Below the pieces are notes generated by a model. That model was given only the letters and a program-made list of their open reading frames with translations, was not told the DNA's origin and ran no database searches. From positions 28,834 through 92,833 of the forward strand of contig NZ_LQBP01000013.1 in the NCBI RefSeq assembly GCF_001507545.1: a DNA stretch of 64,000 nucleotides. Reading direction: 5' to 3'. A program made the translations under genes and the position numbers. Of the stretch, positions 16,594 through 25,421 are shown piece after piece; the stretch's first letter is position 1; each line of letters starts with the position of its first letter. Source of the DNA: Ruegeria profundi. Lineage in GTDB: Bacteria > Pseudomonadota > Alphaproteobacteria > Rhodobacterales > Rhodobacteraceae.

Positions 16594-18066
16594 TCAGCGG
16601 TCTCCGCCTTGGGAAGGGACAGGGTGATAGTGCTCCAGCCCGGCCTGGGCCATACGCTTTTCATACTCGGATACGGTGCCTGGCCAAAGCGTTGTGTTGC
16701 GGCCTTGGGCATCCTGATACCAGGATGTGCACCCACCCGCTTGCCAAACGCTGTCCGCGTGGCGGTCCTGCATCTCTTGGGTGAAGGCGGCTTGTTTGGT
16801 GGGGTCGGGTGTGATGACCTGCAAACCATCGCGCTGCATCTGATCCAACACACGACCAATGTGTCGAACCTGTGCTTCGATCATCAGCACGACCGAGTTA
16901 TGACCCAGCCCGGTATGCGGCCCCAACAACATGAAAAAGTTCGGAAACCCCGCGATGGCAGTGCCCAGGTTGGCTTGCATCCCGTCAACCCATGCATCCC
17001 GCAGGGTCAGGCCATCGGTTCCGGTGATGTTCAATCGCTCGACCACGTCGGTTACGTGAAAGCCAGTACCCCAGATCAAAACATCCGCCCGCGTTCGGCT
17101 ATCGTCAGACGCGATGATCTGATTGCCTTCGATCGAAGCTACTCCGTACGGGATTACCGTCACGTTGTCCCGCGCAAGGGCAGGGTACCAATCATTGGAA
17201 CTGAGGATACGTTTGCAGCCGATCCGGTAATCAGGGGTAAGGCGTTCGCGTTCGTCGGGGTCGGTAATCGCACTCTCCAGACCCTTGCGCCACATTTTCA
17301 TGGCGAAGTTCACCATTCGCTCTTCGCCGCGGAACACGCGGTGACGGTATTCAAAGATCATGTAGATCAGCTTGCGTCGAAGGCGGGGCAGGGCAGGGAT
17401 ACGCCGATAAAGAGATCGCACCCAAGGCGCAATCGGGCCATCCGGGCGCGGCAGAACATATGGCGCAGAGCGTTGGAATATAGTGACATGCGCCGCCGTT
17501 TTCGCGATTTCCGGTACGAACTGCACAGCAGAAGCACCAGTGCCGACGACAGCGATCCGCTTGCCCGATAAGTCCGTTTCGTGATCCCATTCGGCTGAGT
17601 GGAATTTGGGGCCGTGGAAGCTGTCGGCGCCGGGGATCGCCGGTATGCTTGGAAAGTGTAACGCGCCAATGGCTGAAACGAGAAACCGCGCTGTCCAGCG
17701 TTGACCGTCCTCGGTTTCCACCTGCCAGCGGTCGCCGTCCCATCGGGCAGACTTGAGCTGATGGTGAAAATGGCAGAGGTCGTAAAGCCCCTCGTCCCGG
17801 CAGACCTTTTGCAGATAGGCCTGAATTTCCGACCCGCCGGCATAAGCGCGGCTCCAGTCAGGGTTCAGGTGGGTGGCCATCGAATACAGATGAGATGGGA
17901 TATCGCAGGCCACGCCGGGATAGGTATTTTCGCGCCACGTGCCGCCGATATCTCCCGCCTTTTCGAGTATGGCAATTTCGCCGATGCCGCGTTTGCGGGC
18001 CTCGATTGCCATCGTGAGGCCTGAAAACCCGGCGCCGACGATCAGCATCTCCGTTTTATGTTTCAT
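16594..18066 (-). CDS. Type I Baeyer-Villiger-type flavin monooxygenase
   Basis: 490 residues. FAD-binding GAGFSGL near residue 11, then the family fingerprint FxGxxxHxxxWD as FHGPKFHSAEWD (about 150-161), then the NADPH-binding GTGASA (about 175). Later LIWGTGFH and NFFMLLGPHTGLGHNS are typical of BVMO and related class B flavoproteins (cyclohexanone or phenylacetone monooxygenase relatives), which insert oxygen beside a ketone to give an ester, using NADPH and O2. Length fits the family. The next gene is a hydrolase suited to cleave the ester. An upstream gap of 237 bases to the 83-aa gene may hold its own promoter. Whether it works with the Rieske oxygenase on one substrate is inference. 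Confidence 0.85.
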   Translation of the reverse strand: MKHKTEMLIVGAGFSGLTMAIEARKRGIGEIAILEKAGDIGGTWRENTYPGVACDIPSHLYSMATHLNPDWSRAYAGGSEIQAYLQKVCRDEGLYDLCHFHHQLKSARWDGDRWQVETEDGQRWTARFLVSAIGALHFPSIPAIPGADSFHGPKFHSAEWDHETDLSGKRIAVVGTGASAVQFVPEIAKTAAHVTIFQRSAPYVLPRPDGPIAPWVRSLYRRIPALPRLRRKLIYMIFEYRHRVFRGEERMVNFAMKMWRKGLESAITDPDERERLTPDYRIGCKRILSSNDWYPALARDNVTVIPYGVASIEGNQIIASDDSRTRADVLIWGTGFHVTDVVERLNITGTDGLTLRDAWVDGMQANLGTAIAGFPNFFMLLGPHTGLGHNSVVLMIEAQVRHIGRVLDQMQRDGLQVITPDPTKQAAFTQEMQDRHADSVWQAGGCTSWYQDAQGRNTTLWPGTVSEYEKRMAQAGLEHYHPVPSQGGDR

Positions 18067-18304
18067 GCGCGCGCACCTCCCAAAGTGACGCCAAGTGCCG
18101 CCTCAGACTATAAAGCCGAACGGGCGCGAGAACAGCGTCTCATAGGGTCAAGCGCGGTTTGGCACCTGCGTCACGGAAAAGATCACCACGGACCTTGTTC
18201 AGTAGCAACATTAGCTTATCGCGTTATGTCCTACGCTTTGTGTCAGTCTCAGGGAGTGCGCAATACCCGTCTGCCTTAAAGGCGGGATTGCCGCGAAGAC
18301 GCAT

Positions 18305-18556
18305 TCAAAACTCCAAATGATGCGCCCGGCCATAGGCAACAAGCCGGGCGTTCAGCGCCTCAGCCTCGGGGGCGCCGGACTCCAACGCGAAAACAAAGGC
18401 ATGTGTCAGATAGAAACATGCCGCGTCGATATCTTGCGCTGCTTCGCACTCATCCGCTGCCAGAGTATAATATCGGATCAATGCCGCATGATCTTTGCGA
18501 TCATGGGCCTCAATCAACAGGCGATCCAGTTCGTTTGTGTCCATCAGGTCTTTCAT
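18305..18556 (-). CDS. Small protein (83 aa) downstream of the Rieske oxygenase
   Basis: An acidic, Ala-rich helical protein: MKDLMDTNELDRLLIEAHDR, then AALIRYYTLAADECEAAQDIDAACFYLTHAFVFALESGAPEAEA in separate helices, and RLVAYGRAHHLEF. The helix-turn-helix pairs look like a tetratricopeptide-type repeat. It follows the Rieske gene by 15 bases in the same direction. I do not know a characterised family; its position suggests an assembly or stability partner of the oxygenase, which is a guess from context. Confidence 0.6.
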   Translation of the reverse strand: MKDLMDTNELDRLLIEAHDRKDHAALIRYYTLAADECEAAQDIDAACFYLTHAFVFALESGAPEAEALNARLVAYGRAHHLEF

Positions 18557-18571
18557 CGGGAAAGGCCAGCC

Positions 18572-19732
18572 TTAGCCCTTTTCCGCGCGGCCGTTTTCGA
18601 TCTGGGTCGCAACCCAGTGATGAAAGTTATGCGTCGGCCCGTCCATCGCCGGAGAGAAGCGTCCGCCATCGAATAGCACCCCGTGGCGGCCTTTCTGCAT
18701 GCCTTCGACGACAAAAACATCCTCTTCGAACACCGTTTTCCAAAGTTGCGCGTTCGAGGCACGAAGCCCGTCATGCTCGGGCGTGTCCGCGATACTTTTG
18801 GCGTAGTAGAGCTCGATATGTTCAACGGTTTTTTCCTGGTCCACGGGCTCGAGCACGATGGCAAAGCTGTGGTCGCGCTGCACGCCCAGCAGGACGTTGG
18901 GGTAAAGCGCCACATATTCCGCGCCTTCGTTCCACTTGTCGCTCAGCCCTTCAAAGTCAGGAAAGGTCGCGCCGTCCTGATTGGTCAGTTGACGATAGAC
19001 CAGCGTTCCCTGACCGGAGTAATGCCCGCGCGCCTCAATGTTATAGTGATCCTCAAGCCGGGAATAGCTGTTCAGGCCGGGATGCACCCAGGGCAAGTGG
19101 TAGCTTTCGCAGTAATTCTCGACCGCCAGTTTCCAGTTGGTTTTAACCTCCAGCTTGAATGAGGATGTCTCACCACCGTGATGCACCGGTTGTTCGAATT
19201 CTTTCCAGCGCTCAAGCAGGGCGCCATGGGCGTCTTCGAACGCGGGTGCAGTGCCGTCCACGTTGACAAAGATCACGTCGCGCCAGACATGAGAGCGAAC
19301 GCGTACAAGGCCGAGATCATCGCGGTTCACATCCGGATGCTTGTTCTGACCGGGGCCGCCGACATGCGGTGTGGCGCGAAGCTCACCTTTCAGGCTGTAG
19401 CACCAGCTGTGATAGGGGCAGCGGATTGCGCCGCCGATTTTGCGGGGTGTATCCACAAGGATCATGCCGCGGTGGCGGCAGGTGTTCTGAAAGACGCCGA
19501 TTTCTCCATCCCGGTCCCGCACGATCAGCAGGGGCATGCCAAGAAAATCGACCGGTTTGGCGTCGCCTTCCTCGGGCACATCCTTACCAAAGCCGATCCC
19601 GGACCAGTTGGCAAAAAGGACGGATTGCCTTTCTTCGGCGAAGATTGCCGGGTCAGTGTAATGCTCATTCGGAAGACCGTTCGCGACGGTCACATCGGCC
19701 AGAACGGATGACAACGCGCTGTGCTTGTTCAT
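18572..19732 (-). CDS. Rieske non-heme iron oxygenase, alpha subunit (quaternary-amine-like group)
   Basis: 386 residues. Rieske cluster ligands Cys85-x-His87 (TCRHRG) and Cys105-x-x-His108 (CPYHSW). The mononuclear iron site is ENYCESYHLPWVHPG with His212 and His217; the third, acidic ligand lies further on. The form NWKLAVENYxExYHxxxxHP is that of the single-component-alpha group including glycine betaine (GbcA), carnitine (CntA) and stachydrine demethylases, as far as I recall. Such enzymes hydroxylate an N-methyl or adjacent carbon, needing a separate flavin/2Fe-2S reductase; no reductase gene is near. The neighbours (MttB-like, DAO, ALDH) also suit amine catabolism. Substrate undetermined. 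Confidence 0.8.
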   Translation of the reverse strand: MNKHSALSSVLADVTVANGLPNEHYTDPAIFAEERQSVLFANWSGIGFGKDVPEEGDAKPVDFLGMPLLIVRDRDGEIGVFQNTCRHRGMILVDTPRKIGGAIRCPYHSWCYSLKGELRATPHVGGPGQNKHPDVNRDDLGLVRVRSHVWRDVIFVNVDGTAPAFEDAHGALLERWKEFEQPVHHGGETSSFKLEVKTNWKLAVENYCESYHLPWVHPGLNSYSRLEDHYNIEARGHYSGQGTLVYRQLTNQDGATFPDFEGLSDKWNEGAEYVALYPNVLLGVQRDHSFAIVLEPVDQEKTVEHIELYYAKSIADTPEHDGLRASNAQLWKTVFEEDVFVVEGMQKGRHGVLFDGGRFSPAMDGPTHNFHHWVATQIENGRAEKG

Positions 19733-19831
19733 CGGGCTCTCCTGATCGGTTGCTGGATGCAGTCTTTTCCTACTGACGGATCGGATGGTGTTCGATCAAT
19801 ATCAGAAATCCTCATCGACGGATGAGTTGAG

Positions 19832-20737
19832 CTAAACCGAGCCATCGTTGACCTCTTGAAGGATCCAGTTTTTCAGGGCGCGGGCGTTATCTGAAAGGTC
19901 TTCATCCGGGCGGCCAACCAAGTAGAATTGGTTGGGCGCGGTCAGCTGATGCGGCGCGATCGGCACCAGCTTGCCGGATTGTAGCATTGGCTGAATCAGC
20001 CGTTGCCACCCCAACGCAAGACCGGCCCCCTTGCGGGCAAGTTGCAGGGCGACAGAATAGCTGTTCACTCGGGGTCCGGTCGCAATCGTACCTTCATGGC
20101 CCAGTTGGCGAAACCAGTCGGGCCATGTGGTCCAGGTGCGGTCTTCCGAATCCAGATGGATCAGCCGTTCCGCCGCCAGCGCGGCAAGGCTGGCCCCTGC
20201 CAGTCGCTTTGCGATCTCGGGGCTGGCGACCGGGATCAGGTGATCGCGAAACAGGGGCGTGTGCGATAGGTTGGGATCGGAATCACGCCCGTATCGAATA
20301 AAAAAGTCCATGTCCTGCCGATCGCGAAACGGGCGGTCCTGTGACAGCTGATCCACGTTTACATCCGGCATCTCGCGCCAGAACCGGATCACGGCCGGGG
20401 ACAGCCACAGCGCTGCCACCGCCGTAGTCGACCCGACGATCACCTTGCCCCCCGATTTTCTGTTGCGGATTGTGGCCAACACTATTGAGATACGCCCGAA
20501 TGAGGATGACAGCGCCTCGTACAGGGCCTGTCCATCTTCGGTCAGATCGACACCGCGGTGCTTGCGTTGAAAAAGCGTGGTGTCCAGATCGCCCTCAAGC
20601 GCCTTGATCTGATGACTGACCGCGCCGGGCGTGACCGAAAGCTCATCGGCGGCGTTCTTGAAGCTCAGGTGCCGGGCGGCGGCTTCGAACGCGGCCAGCG
20701 TCGTCAATGGCGGCAGATTATAGTGGCGCCTGGACAT
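19832..20737 (-). CDS. LysR-family regulator, GcvA-like
   Basis: 301 residues. The N-terminal winged helix reads TTLAAFEAAARHLSFKNAAD, then LSVTPGAVSHQIKALE, DTTLFQRKHRGVDLT, the pattern of GcvA/AmpR-type LysR proteins; the rest is the periplasmic-binding-like effector domain (VIVGSTTAVAALWLSPAVIRF). It lies between the Rieske gene (same strand, 100 bases downstream) and the MttB-family gene (divergent, 213 bases), so it may control either. LysR proteins usually act on the divergent gene and their own promoter. Confidence 0.85.
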   Translation of the reverse strand: MSRRHYNLPPLTTLAAFEAAARHLSFKNAADELSVTPGAVSHQIKALEGDLDTTLFQRKHRGVDLTEDGQALYEALSSSFGRISIVLATIRNRKSGGKVIVGSTTAVAALWLSPAVIRFWREMPDVNVDQLSQDRPFRDRQDMDFFIRYGRDSDPNLSHTPLFRDHLIPVASPEIAKRLAGASLAALAAERLIHLDSEDRTWTTWPDWFRQLGHEGTIATGPRVNSYSVALQLARKGAGLALGWQRLIQPMLQSGKLVPIAPHQLTAPNQFYLVGRPDEDLSDNARALKNWILQEVNDGSV

Positions 20738-20950
20738 GGTGGCCTAGACTCGCTGTCAAATTTCGGTTGAGTTGTCTTCACCTGATTATCAGAGGTTTTG
20801 CGGGCAAAAGCCAGAAGCCCGTGCGTGAAAGGTGCATTTTTCATCCTTGGTTCTGCCTGCGTGTCGCTTTCTGCAAGCAGAGATCGCAATCCGTCAGGTG
20901 AAACGGACGTGAATGCGCCATTCTCGGCACAAGGATTGGAGAATTGCCCC

Positions 20951-22498
20951 ATGAACATCCGAACCCCAAGCCGCGCGGGTGGACGCGCCGCCCGCAGGGC
21001 CATGAGAACTGCGCCGAACTTCAACATGCTGCCAGGCCTGACCAGAGGTATCCCCCTGTGTGAGGTGATGGACGGCGCGCAAGTGGAACGCATCGACGCT
21101 GCGTCAATGTACATACTCGAAAACGTAGGCGTTCAGTTCCGCGATCCTATCGCGCTGCAAGACTGGAAAAGAGTGGGCGCAAAAGTTGTAGGCGAGCTTG
21201 TCTACCTTGATCGTGATCTTGTGCGAGACTTGATTGCCACGATCCCGTCCGATTTCACCTATCACGCCCGCGATCCAAACAAGAACGTCCGGCTGGGCGG
21301 TAAGCATTCGATCTTTGTGCCAATGACCGGCGCGCCCTTCCTGCGCGATCTGGACGATGTACGCCGGAACCCGACGCTGGACGATCTGGCGATGTTCCAC
21401 AAGCTCAGCCACATGATGCCCGCGCTGCATTCCAGTGCCCATCACATCGTGGAACCCTATGACCACCCGATCAGCCAGCGGCACCTGCGTATTACTTACT
21501 CTTCCATGAAACACTCGGACAAAACGTTCATGGGCATGACAACGAGCCCCAAGAACGCCGAAGACGTGATGGATATGTGCGCCATCTTGTTCGGAGAGCA
21601 GTTTCTTGAGGATCATCCTGTCACTACGGGGAACTGCAACGGGAACTCTCCGCTGGTCTGGGATGAAACCATGCTAGGCGCGATGCGTGCCTTCTGTCGC
21701 CGAAATCAGCCGGTGCTGTGCTCGCCCTTTGTGCTGGGCGGGGCCAATACACCGGCTTCCGTTCCAGCCACCGTGGCGCAGCTGAATGCCGAGGCGCTGA
21801 GCGCACTGGCCTATACGCAAGTGATCCGCAAGGGCGCACCGGCGATCTATGGTCACTATCTTTCGACCGTGTCGATGAAATCAGGCGCGCCGATGGCCGG
21901 GACTCCTGAAATCAGCTTAATGAACTTTATGATCGGCCAGATGGCACGGTATTATGACGTGCCGTGGCGTACCTCGAACACGCTGGGTGGGGCCAAGACC
22001 TTTGACGCGCAGGCTGGATACGAATCTGCCACGACGTTGCAGGCAGTGATCCATGCCGGGGCCAATTATATCTGGCACAGCGCCGGTTGGAACGAGGCCG
22101 GGATGCATTGCTCAGTTGCCAAGTTCGTTGTCGACGCCGAGCAATGCGCCATGGCTTACCGCATGGCTGAGGGGCCAAAATGGCATGACTTCGACCAAGC
22201 CATTGCGGCGGTATCCGATGTTGGTCCGGGCGGACACTACTTAGGTCATCCGCATACGCAGGATAATTTTCAGGAAGCATTTTTCATGCCTGAGCTGTTC
22301 GACAACAACTCGATCGAACAATGGACGGCTGAGGGTGAGGTTGAGATCACCGAACGCGCCTTGAGCCGCGCCAAGACCCTGTTGGCCGAGTATGAAGAGC
22401 CGAGGCTGGACGAAGCCAAGAATGAGGCGCTGCTTGACTATATCGCCCGACGAGAGCGGGAAATTCCGGCCGCAGATGAGTTGAACCAGAGCTACTGA
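20951..22498 (+). CDS. MttB-family (trimethylamine methyltransferase-like) protein
   Basis: 515 residues from ATG 20951 (GGAG 9 bases upstream); a longer frame from 20798 has no homology. It shows the MttB TIM-barrel signature blocks: an N-terminal IPLCEVMDGAQVERI, ILENVGVQF, then GNCNGNSPLVWDETM, PVLCSPFVLGGANTP and the C-terminal VGPGGHYLGHPHTQDNF. No in-frame amber is read through, so it is a non-pyrrolysine homolog, like MtgB glycine-betaine methyltransferases, which move a methyl from a quaternary amine to a corrinoid protein. No MttC-type corrinoid gene is nearby, so either the partner is elsewhere or this lineage does another reaction. Convergent with the DAO gene. Confidence 0.85.
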   Translation: MNIRTPSRAGGRAARRAMRTAPNFNMLPGLTRGIPLCEVMDGAQVERIDAASMYILENVGVQFRDPIALQDWKRVGAKVVGELVYLDRDLVRDLIATIPSDFTYHARDPNKNVRLGGKHSIFVPMTGAPFLRDLDDVRRNPTLDDLAMFHKLSHMMPALHSSAHHIVEPYDHPISQRHLRITYSSMKHSDKTFMGMTTSPKNAEDVMDMCAILFGEQFLEDHPVTTGNCNGNSPLVWDETMLGAMRAFCRRNQPVLCSPFVLGGANTPASVPATVAQLNAEALSALAYTQVIRKGAPAIYGHYLSTVSMKSGAPMAGTPEISLMNFMIGQMARYYDVPWRTSNTLGGAKTFDAQAGYESATTLQAVIHAGANYIWHSAGWNEAGMHCSVAKFVVDAEQCAMAYRMAEGPKWHDFDQAIAAVSDVGPGGHYLGHPHTQDNFQEAFFMPELFDNNSIEQWTAEGEVEITERALSRAKTLLAEYEEPRLDEAKNEALLDYIARREREIPAADELNQSY

Positions 22499-22584
22499 GC
22501 GCTTTTACCACCGCGGAGGTTGCCAAGAACGCATTGGTCAAATCAATCTGTCCAAGGTGCCAACATAGCCGTTCGAATCTAGAG

Positions 22585-23925
22585 TTATTCTTTGCCCGAG
22601 CGCCACTCTTTCCAAGCCAGATAGGCGTTTGCGCCCAGCGACGCAAAAGGCTCGGGTGGAAGCCGAGGTGGTACTGGTTGCGCCAAAAAGTGATCGGCAA
22701 TCTGTGACCCGCCCTGCGTCAACAGTTCGGCAATTCCGATACCCTGCAGAGTGCCGCGCGCGATGCCCAGCCCATTCTGGCAGCAAGCGGCGTACAGGCC
22801 GGTATCCAATTCCCCAAACGCGGCAGAGCCATTGCGGCTGAGGCACAGCATACCTGCCCATCGATGCTGGGTCTGCACGTCCGGCAGATGCGGGAAGCGT
22901 TCGCGAAACTTGCGGTCATGCACCAAACCCGCTTTGCGCAGGCGCGTTTGGCTGGTCTCGATAGAGGGGTGAAAGCTTGAACATGTTCGGATCAGGATGC
23001 GGTCCCCATAGCTGCCAGAGATCCGTCGTACCGATGTGCCCATAGGATCGGCAGGCGTCACCGCCCATCGGGTCTGGCCGCCCAGCGTCTTGATCTGCTT
23101 TGGTTTCAGCGGCTCGGTGATTGAAGCGTACAGGCAGATGTGGATCAGCCGGTGCTGGTAAAACCCAAAACTTTCAATATGGCCGTTATTGGCCAGAATG
23201 ATGCGTCCGGTCGCTATCCTTGCTTTGGGTGTCTCAACGATCCAGCCACCGGCCTGTTTCTCAAATCCGGTGACGGGTGAGTTTTCATAGATGCCCGCAA
23301 CCTCTGCCAGCCGCGCAGACAGTGCCCGGACATACGCAGCGGGCTGCATCATCACAGTACCCGGCGCATACAGCCCCGAAGTATAGTGCGGGCTGCCGGT
23401 GATTTCATGCATCTGTTGCTGGTCGTAAAGTGAAAAAGGCTCGCCGAGCCGCTCAAGATGTTTGGCGAAATCGCGGTTGTGTTGGTCGCCTGCCTTGGTT
23501 GCGGCTGCATTAAACTTGCCGCAGGGGTCGAACATCTCTTGCGGCAGCTCGCAGTCGGCCGCAACGCCTGAGGCAAACGCAATAGCCTGTCGGTTCAGCG
23601 CAATCGCGGCGCGGTCCGCATCCAGCCCCGTTCCCGCGTAATTGTCCGATGACAGATCATGAGGCAGGTCAATCATGAAGCCCGAATTGCGCCCTGCCGA
23701 TCCTTCGGCGAACCGTCCGGCCTCTAACAATGTAATTTTTAGACTTGCATCCAATTGCGCCAACCGTCTGGCGGCAGACAGACCGGCAAACCCGCCACCG
23801 ATAATCGTGACATCAGCGGAGTGATCCTCGGTCAGTTCAGGCAAAGCGATCTGCGGCGGCAGGATTACATTCCATCCCGCCGGGCCAGTCTGCCGAGGCA
23901 GACGTCTGGCCTTGTGTTGTCTCAA
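22585..23925 (-). CDS. FAD-dependent amine/amino-acid oxidoreductase (DAO family)
   Basis: 446 residues. The start is a TTG overlapping the stop of the aldehyde dehydrogenase (TTGA). FAD-binding GGGFAGLSAARRLAQL near residue 42, then EAGRFAEGSAGRNSGFM, the form of gamma-glutamylputrescine oxidase (PuuB) and sarcosine or N-methyl-amino-acid oxidase-like enzymes. The C-terminal DAO half has RWAGMLCLSRNGSAAFGELD and YAACCQNGLGIARGTLQG. It would oxidise a primary or N-methyl amine to an imine and aldehyde, which the cotranscribed aldehyde dehydrogenase oxidises to an acid. Last gene of the GntR-led operon. Substrate not determined. Confidence 0.8.
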   Translation of the reverse strand: MRQHKARRLPRQTGPAGWNVILPPQIALPELTEDHSADVTIIGGGFAGLSAARRLAQLDASLKITLLEAGRFAEGSAGRNSGFMIDLPHDLSSDNYAGTGLDADRAAIALNRQAIAFASGVAADCELPQEMFDPCGKFNAAATKAGDQHNRDFAKHLERLGEPFSLYDQQQMHEITGSPHYTSGLYAPGTVMMQPAAYVRALSARLAEVAGIYENSPVTGFEKQAGGWIVETPKARIATGRIILANNGHIESFGFYQHRLIHICLYASITEPLKPKQIKTLGGQTRWAVTPADPMGTSVRRISGSYGDRILIRTCSSFHPSIETSQTRLRKAGLVHDRKFRERFPHLPDVQTQHRWAGMLCLSRNGSAAFGELDTGLYAACCQNGLGIARGTLQGIGIAELLTQGGSQIADHFLAQPVPPRLPPEPFASLGANAYLAWKEWRSGKE

Positions 23926-25418
23926 TCGACGGCCTCATCGGCGTCATCGGCCAGATCAATCCAGATGGTCTTCAGTTGCGTGTATTGGTCATGGGCGTGA
24001 ACGGAATTATCCCGCCCGCCAAAGCCTGACTGTTTATAGCCGCCGAAGGGCGTGGTGATGTCCCCTTCGCCAAAGCTGTTCACCGTCACGGTGCCCGCCC
24101 GGATCGACCGCGCGCCCCGAATGGCGCGTTTGACATTGGCAGTGAAGATCGACGCACATAGGCCATATTCGGTGTCGTTGGCCATCTTAATGGCTTCGTC
24201 AAAGCTCGAGACCTCGATCACTGACAGCACAGGTCCGAATATCTCGTCCCGCGCCAAGGTGGCATCGTTGCCTGAGACTTCGACCACAGTGGCCTCGACA
24301 AAGCCGTTCTCTGCCCTGCCGCCAAAAACCACGTTCTCGGCTTGATCCAGATAACCGCAGACCTTGTTGAAATGCCCCTCGCTGACCAGCGCGCCCATAC
24401 GCGTAGCTGGATCAAGGGGGTCGCCGGTGTTCCATTGTTTTGCGTGATGCGCGATACGTTTCAGCAGCGCGCTTTTCACATCCTTGTGCACAATCAAACG
24501 GGATGAGGCTGAGCAGTTCTCGCCCATGTTCCAGAATGCACCGTTAACCACATGCGCCGCCACGCGATCCATGTTTTCGGCGTCATCCATGACAATGGCG
24601 GGGTTCTTGCCACCCATTTCCAGCACCACTTCCTTCGCGTTGCTTTCGGCAGAATAGGTCAGGAAACGCTTGCCGGTGATTGTCGAGCCGGTGAAGGACA
24701 CCATGTCGATATCCATATGCCGCCCGATGGGTTCCCCCACTTCGACCCCGCCGCCGGGAACGATGTTTAATACTCCGCGCGGCAACCCGGCCTCCATCGC
24801 CAGCTCGGCCAGTCGCAGCGCCGTCAGCGTGGTTTCAGCCGCGGGCTTCACGATCACTGAACAGCCAGCGGCCAGCGCGGGCCCGATCTTCCACGCCAGC
24901 ATCAATAAGGGGAAGTTCCAAGGCAGCACCAGACCGACAACACCAATCGGCTCGCGCACGACCATGGCGATGTGATCGTCGCTGGCAGGCGACACCTGAT
25001 CGTAGATCTTGTCGATCGCCTCGGCATGCCATTTTAGGCAGTGGATCGCCTCGGGCACATCCACGGTTTCACAGTCATAGATGGTCTTGCCACTGTCGAT
25101 GCTCTCAATCACTGCCAGTTCGCGCGCGTTGCGGGTCATCAGTTTGCATAGCCGGATCAATACGTCTTTACGGTCTGAGGGATGCATCTTGCTCCAGCGG
25201 CCGTCCTCAAAAGCTTCACGCGCCTTTTCGACAGCAAAATCCACATCGGTCGCGTCGCAGGCCGCGATATCAGCCAGCTTGGCACCTGTCGCAGGGTTTA
25301 CCGTTTCAAACGTCTCACCTGAGATCGCCGGGCGGAACGCCCCGTCTATAAAAGCCCCTGTCGGCAAGGTCAGGCCCGCGGCGATGGATTTGTATTCGTC
25401 CCGTGTGAGCAATTCCAT
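23922..25418 (-). CDS. Aldehyde dehydrogenase, PuuC/betaine-aldehyde type
   Basis: 498 residues with the full ALDH signature: VLPWNFPLLMLAWKIGPALA, the catalytic Glu in VVLEMGGKNPA, and the catalytic Cys in FWNMGENCSASSR. NAD-binding is seen in FTGSTITGKRF. The best-known relatives are gamma-glutamyl-gamma-aminobutyraldehyde (PuuC) and other amino-aldehyde dehydrogenases. It is separated from the DapA-like gene by four bases and overlaps the DAO gene, so amine oxidation and aldehyde oxidation are coupled. The C-terminal extension (DLADDADEAVD) is short. Confident in family; the actual aldehyde is unknown. Confidence 0.9.
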   Translation of the reverse strand: MELLTRDEYKSIAAGLTLPTGAFIDGAFRPAISGETFETVNPATGAKLADIAACDATDVDFAVEKAREAFEDGRWSKMHPSDRKDVLIRLCKLMTRNARELAVIESIDSGKTIYDCETVDVPEAIHCLKWHAEAIDKIYDQVSPASDDHIAMVVREPIGVVGLVLPWNFPLLMLAWKIGPALAAGCSVIVKPAAETTLTALRLAELAMEAGLPRGVLNIVPGGGVEVGEPIGRHMDIDMVSFTGSTITGKRFLTYSAESNAKEVVLEMGGKNPAIVMDDAENMDRVAAHVVNGAFWNMGENCSASSRLIVHKDVKSALLKRIAHHAKQWNTGDPLDPATRMGALVSEGHFNKVCGYLDQAENVVFGGRAENGFVEATVVEVSGNDATLARDEIFGPVLSVIEVSSFDEAIKMANDTEYGLCASIFTANVKRAIRGARSIRAGTVTVNSFGEGDITTPFGGYKQSGFGGRDNSVHAHDQYTQLKTIWIDLADDADEAVD

Positions 25419-25421
25419 ACC

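Noticed and set aside
16453..17571. Long antisense frame opposite the flavin monooxygenase
   Set aside because: The minus-strand gene has all flavoprotein motifs; this frame has none.
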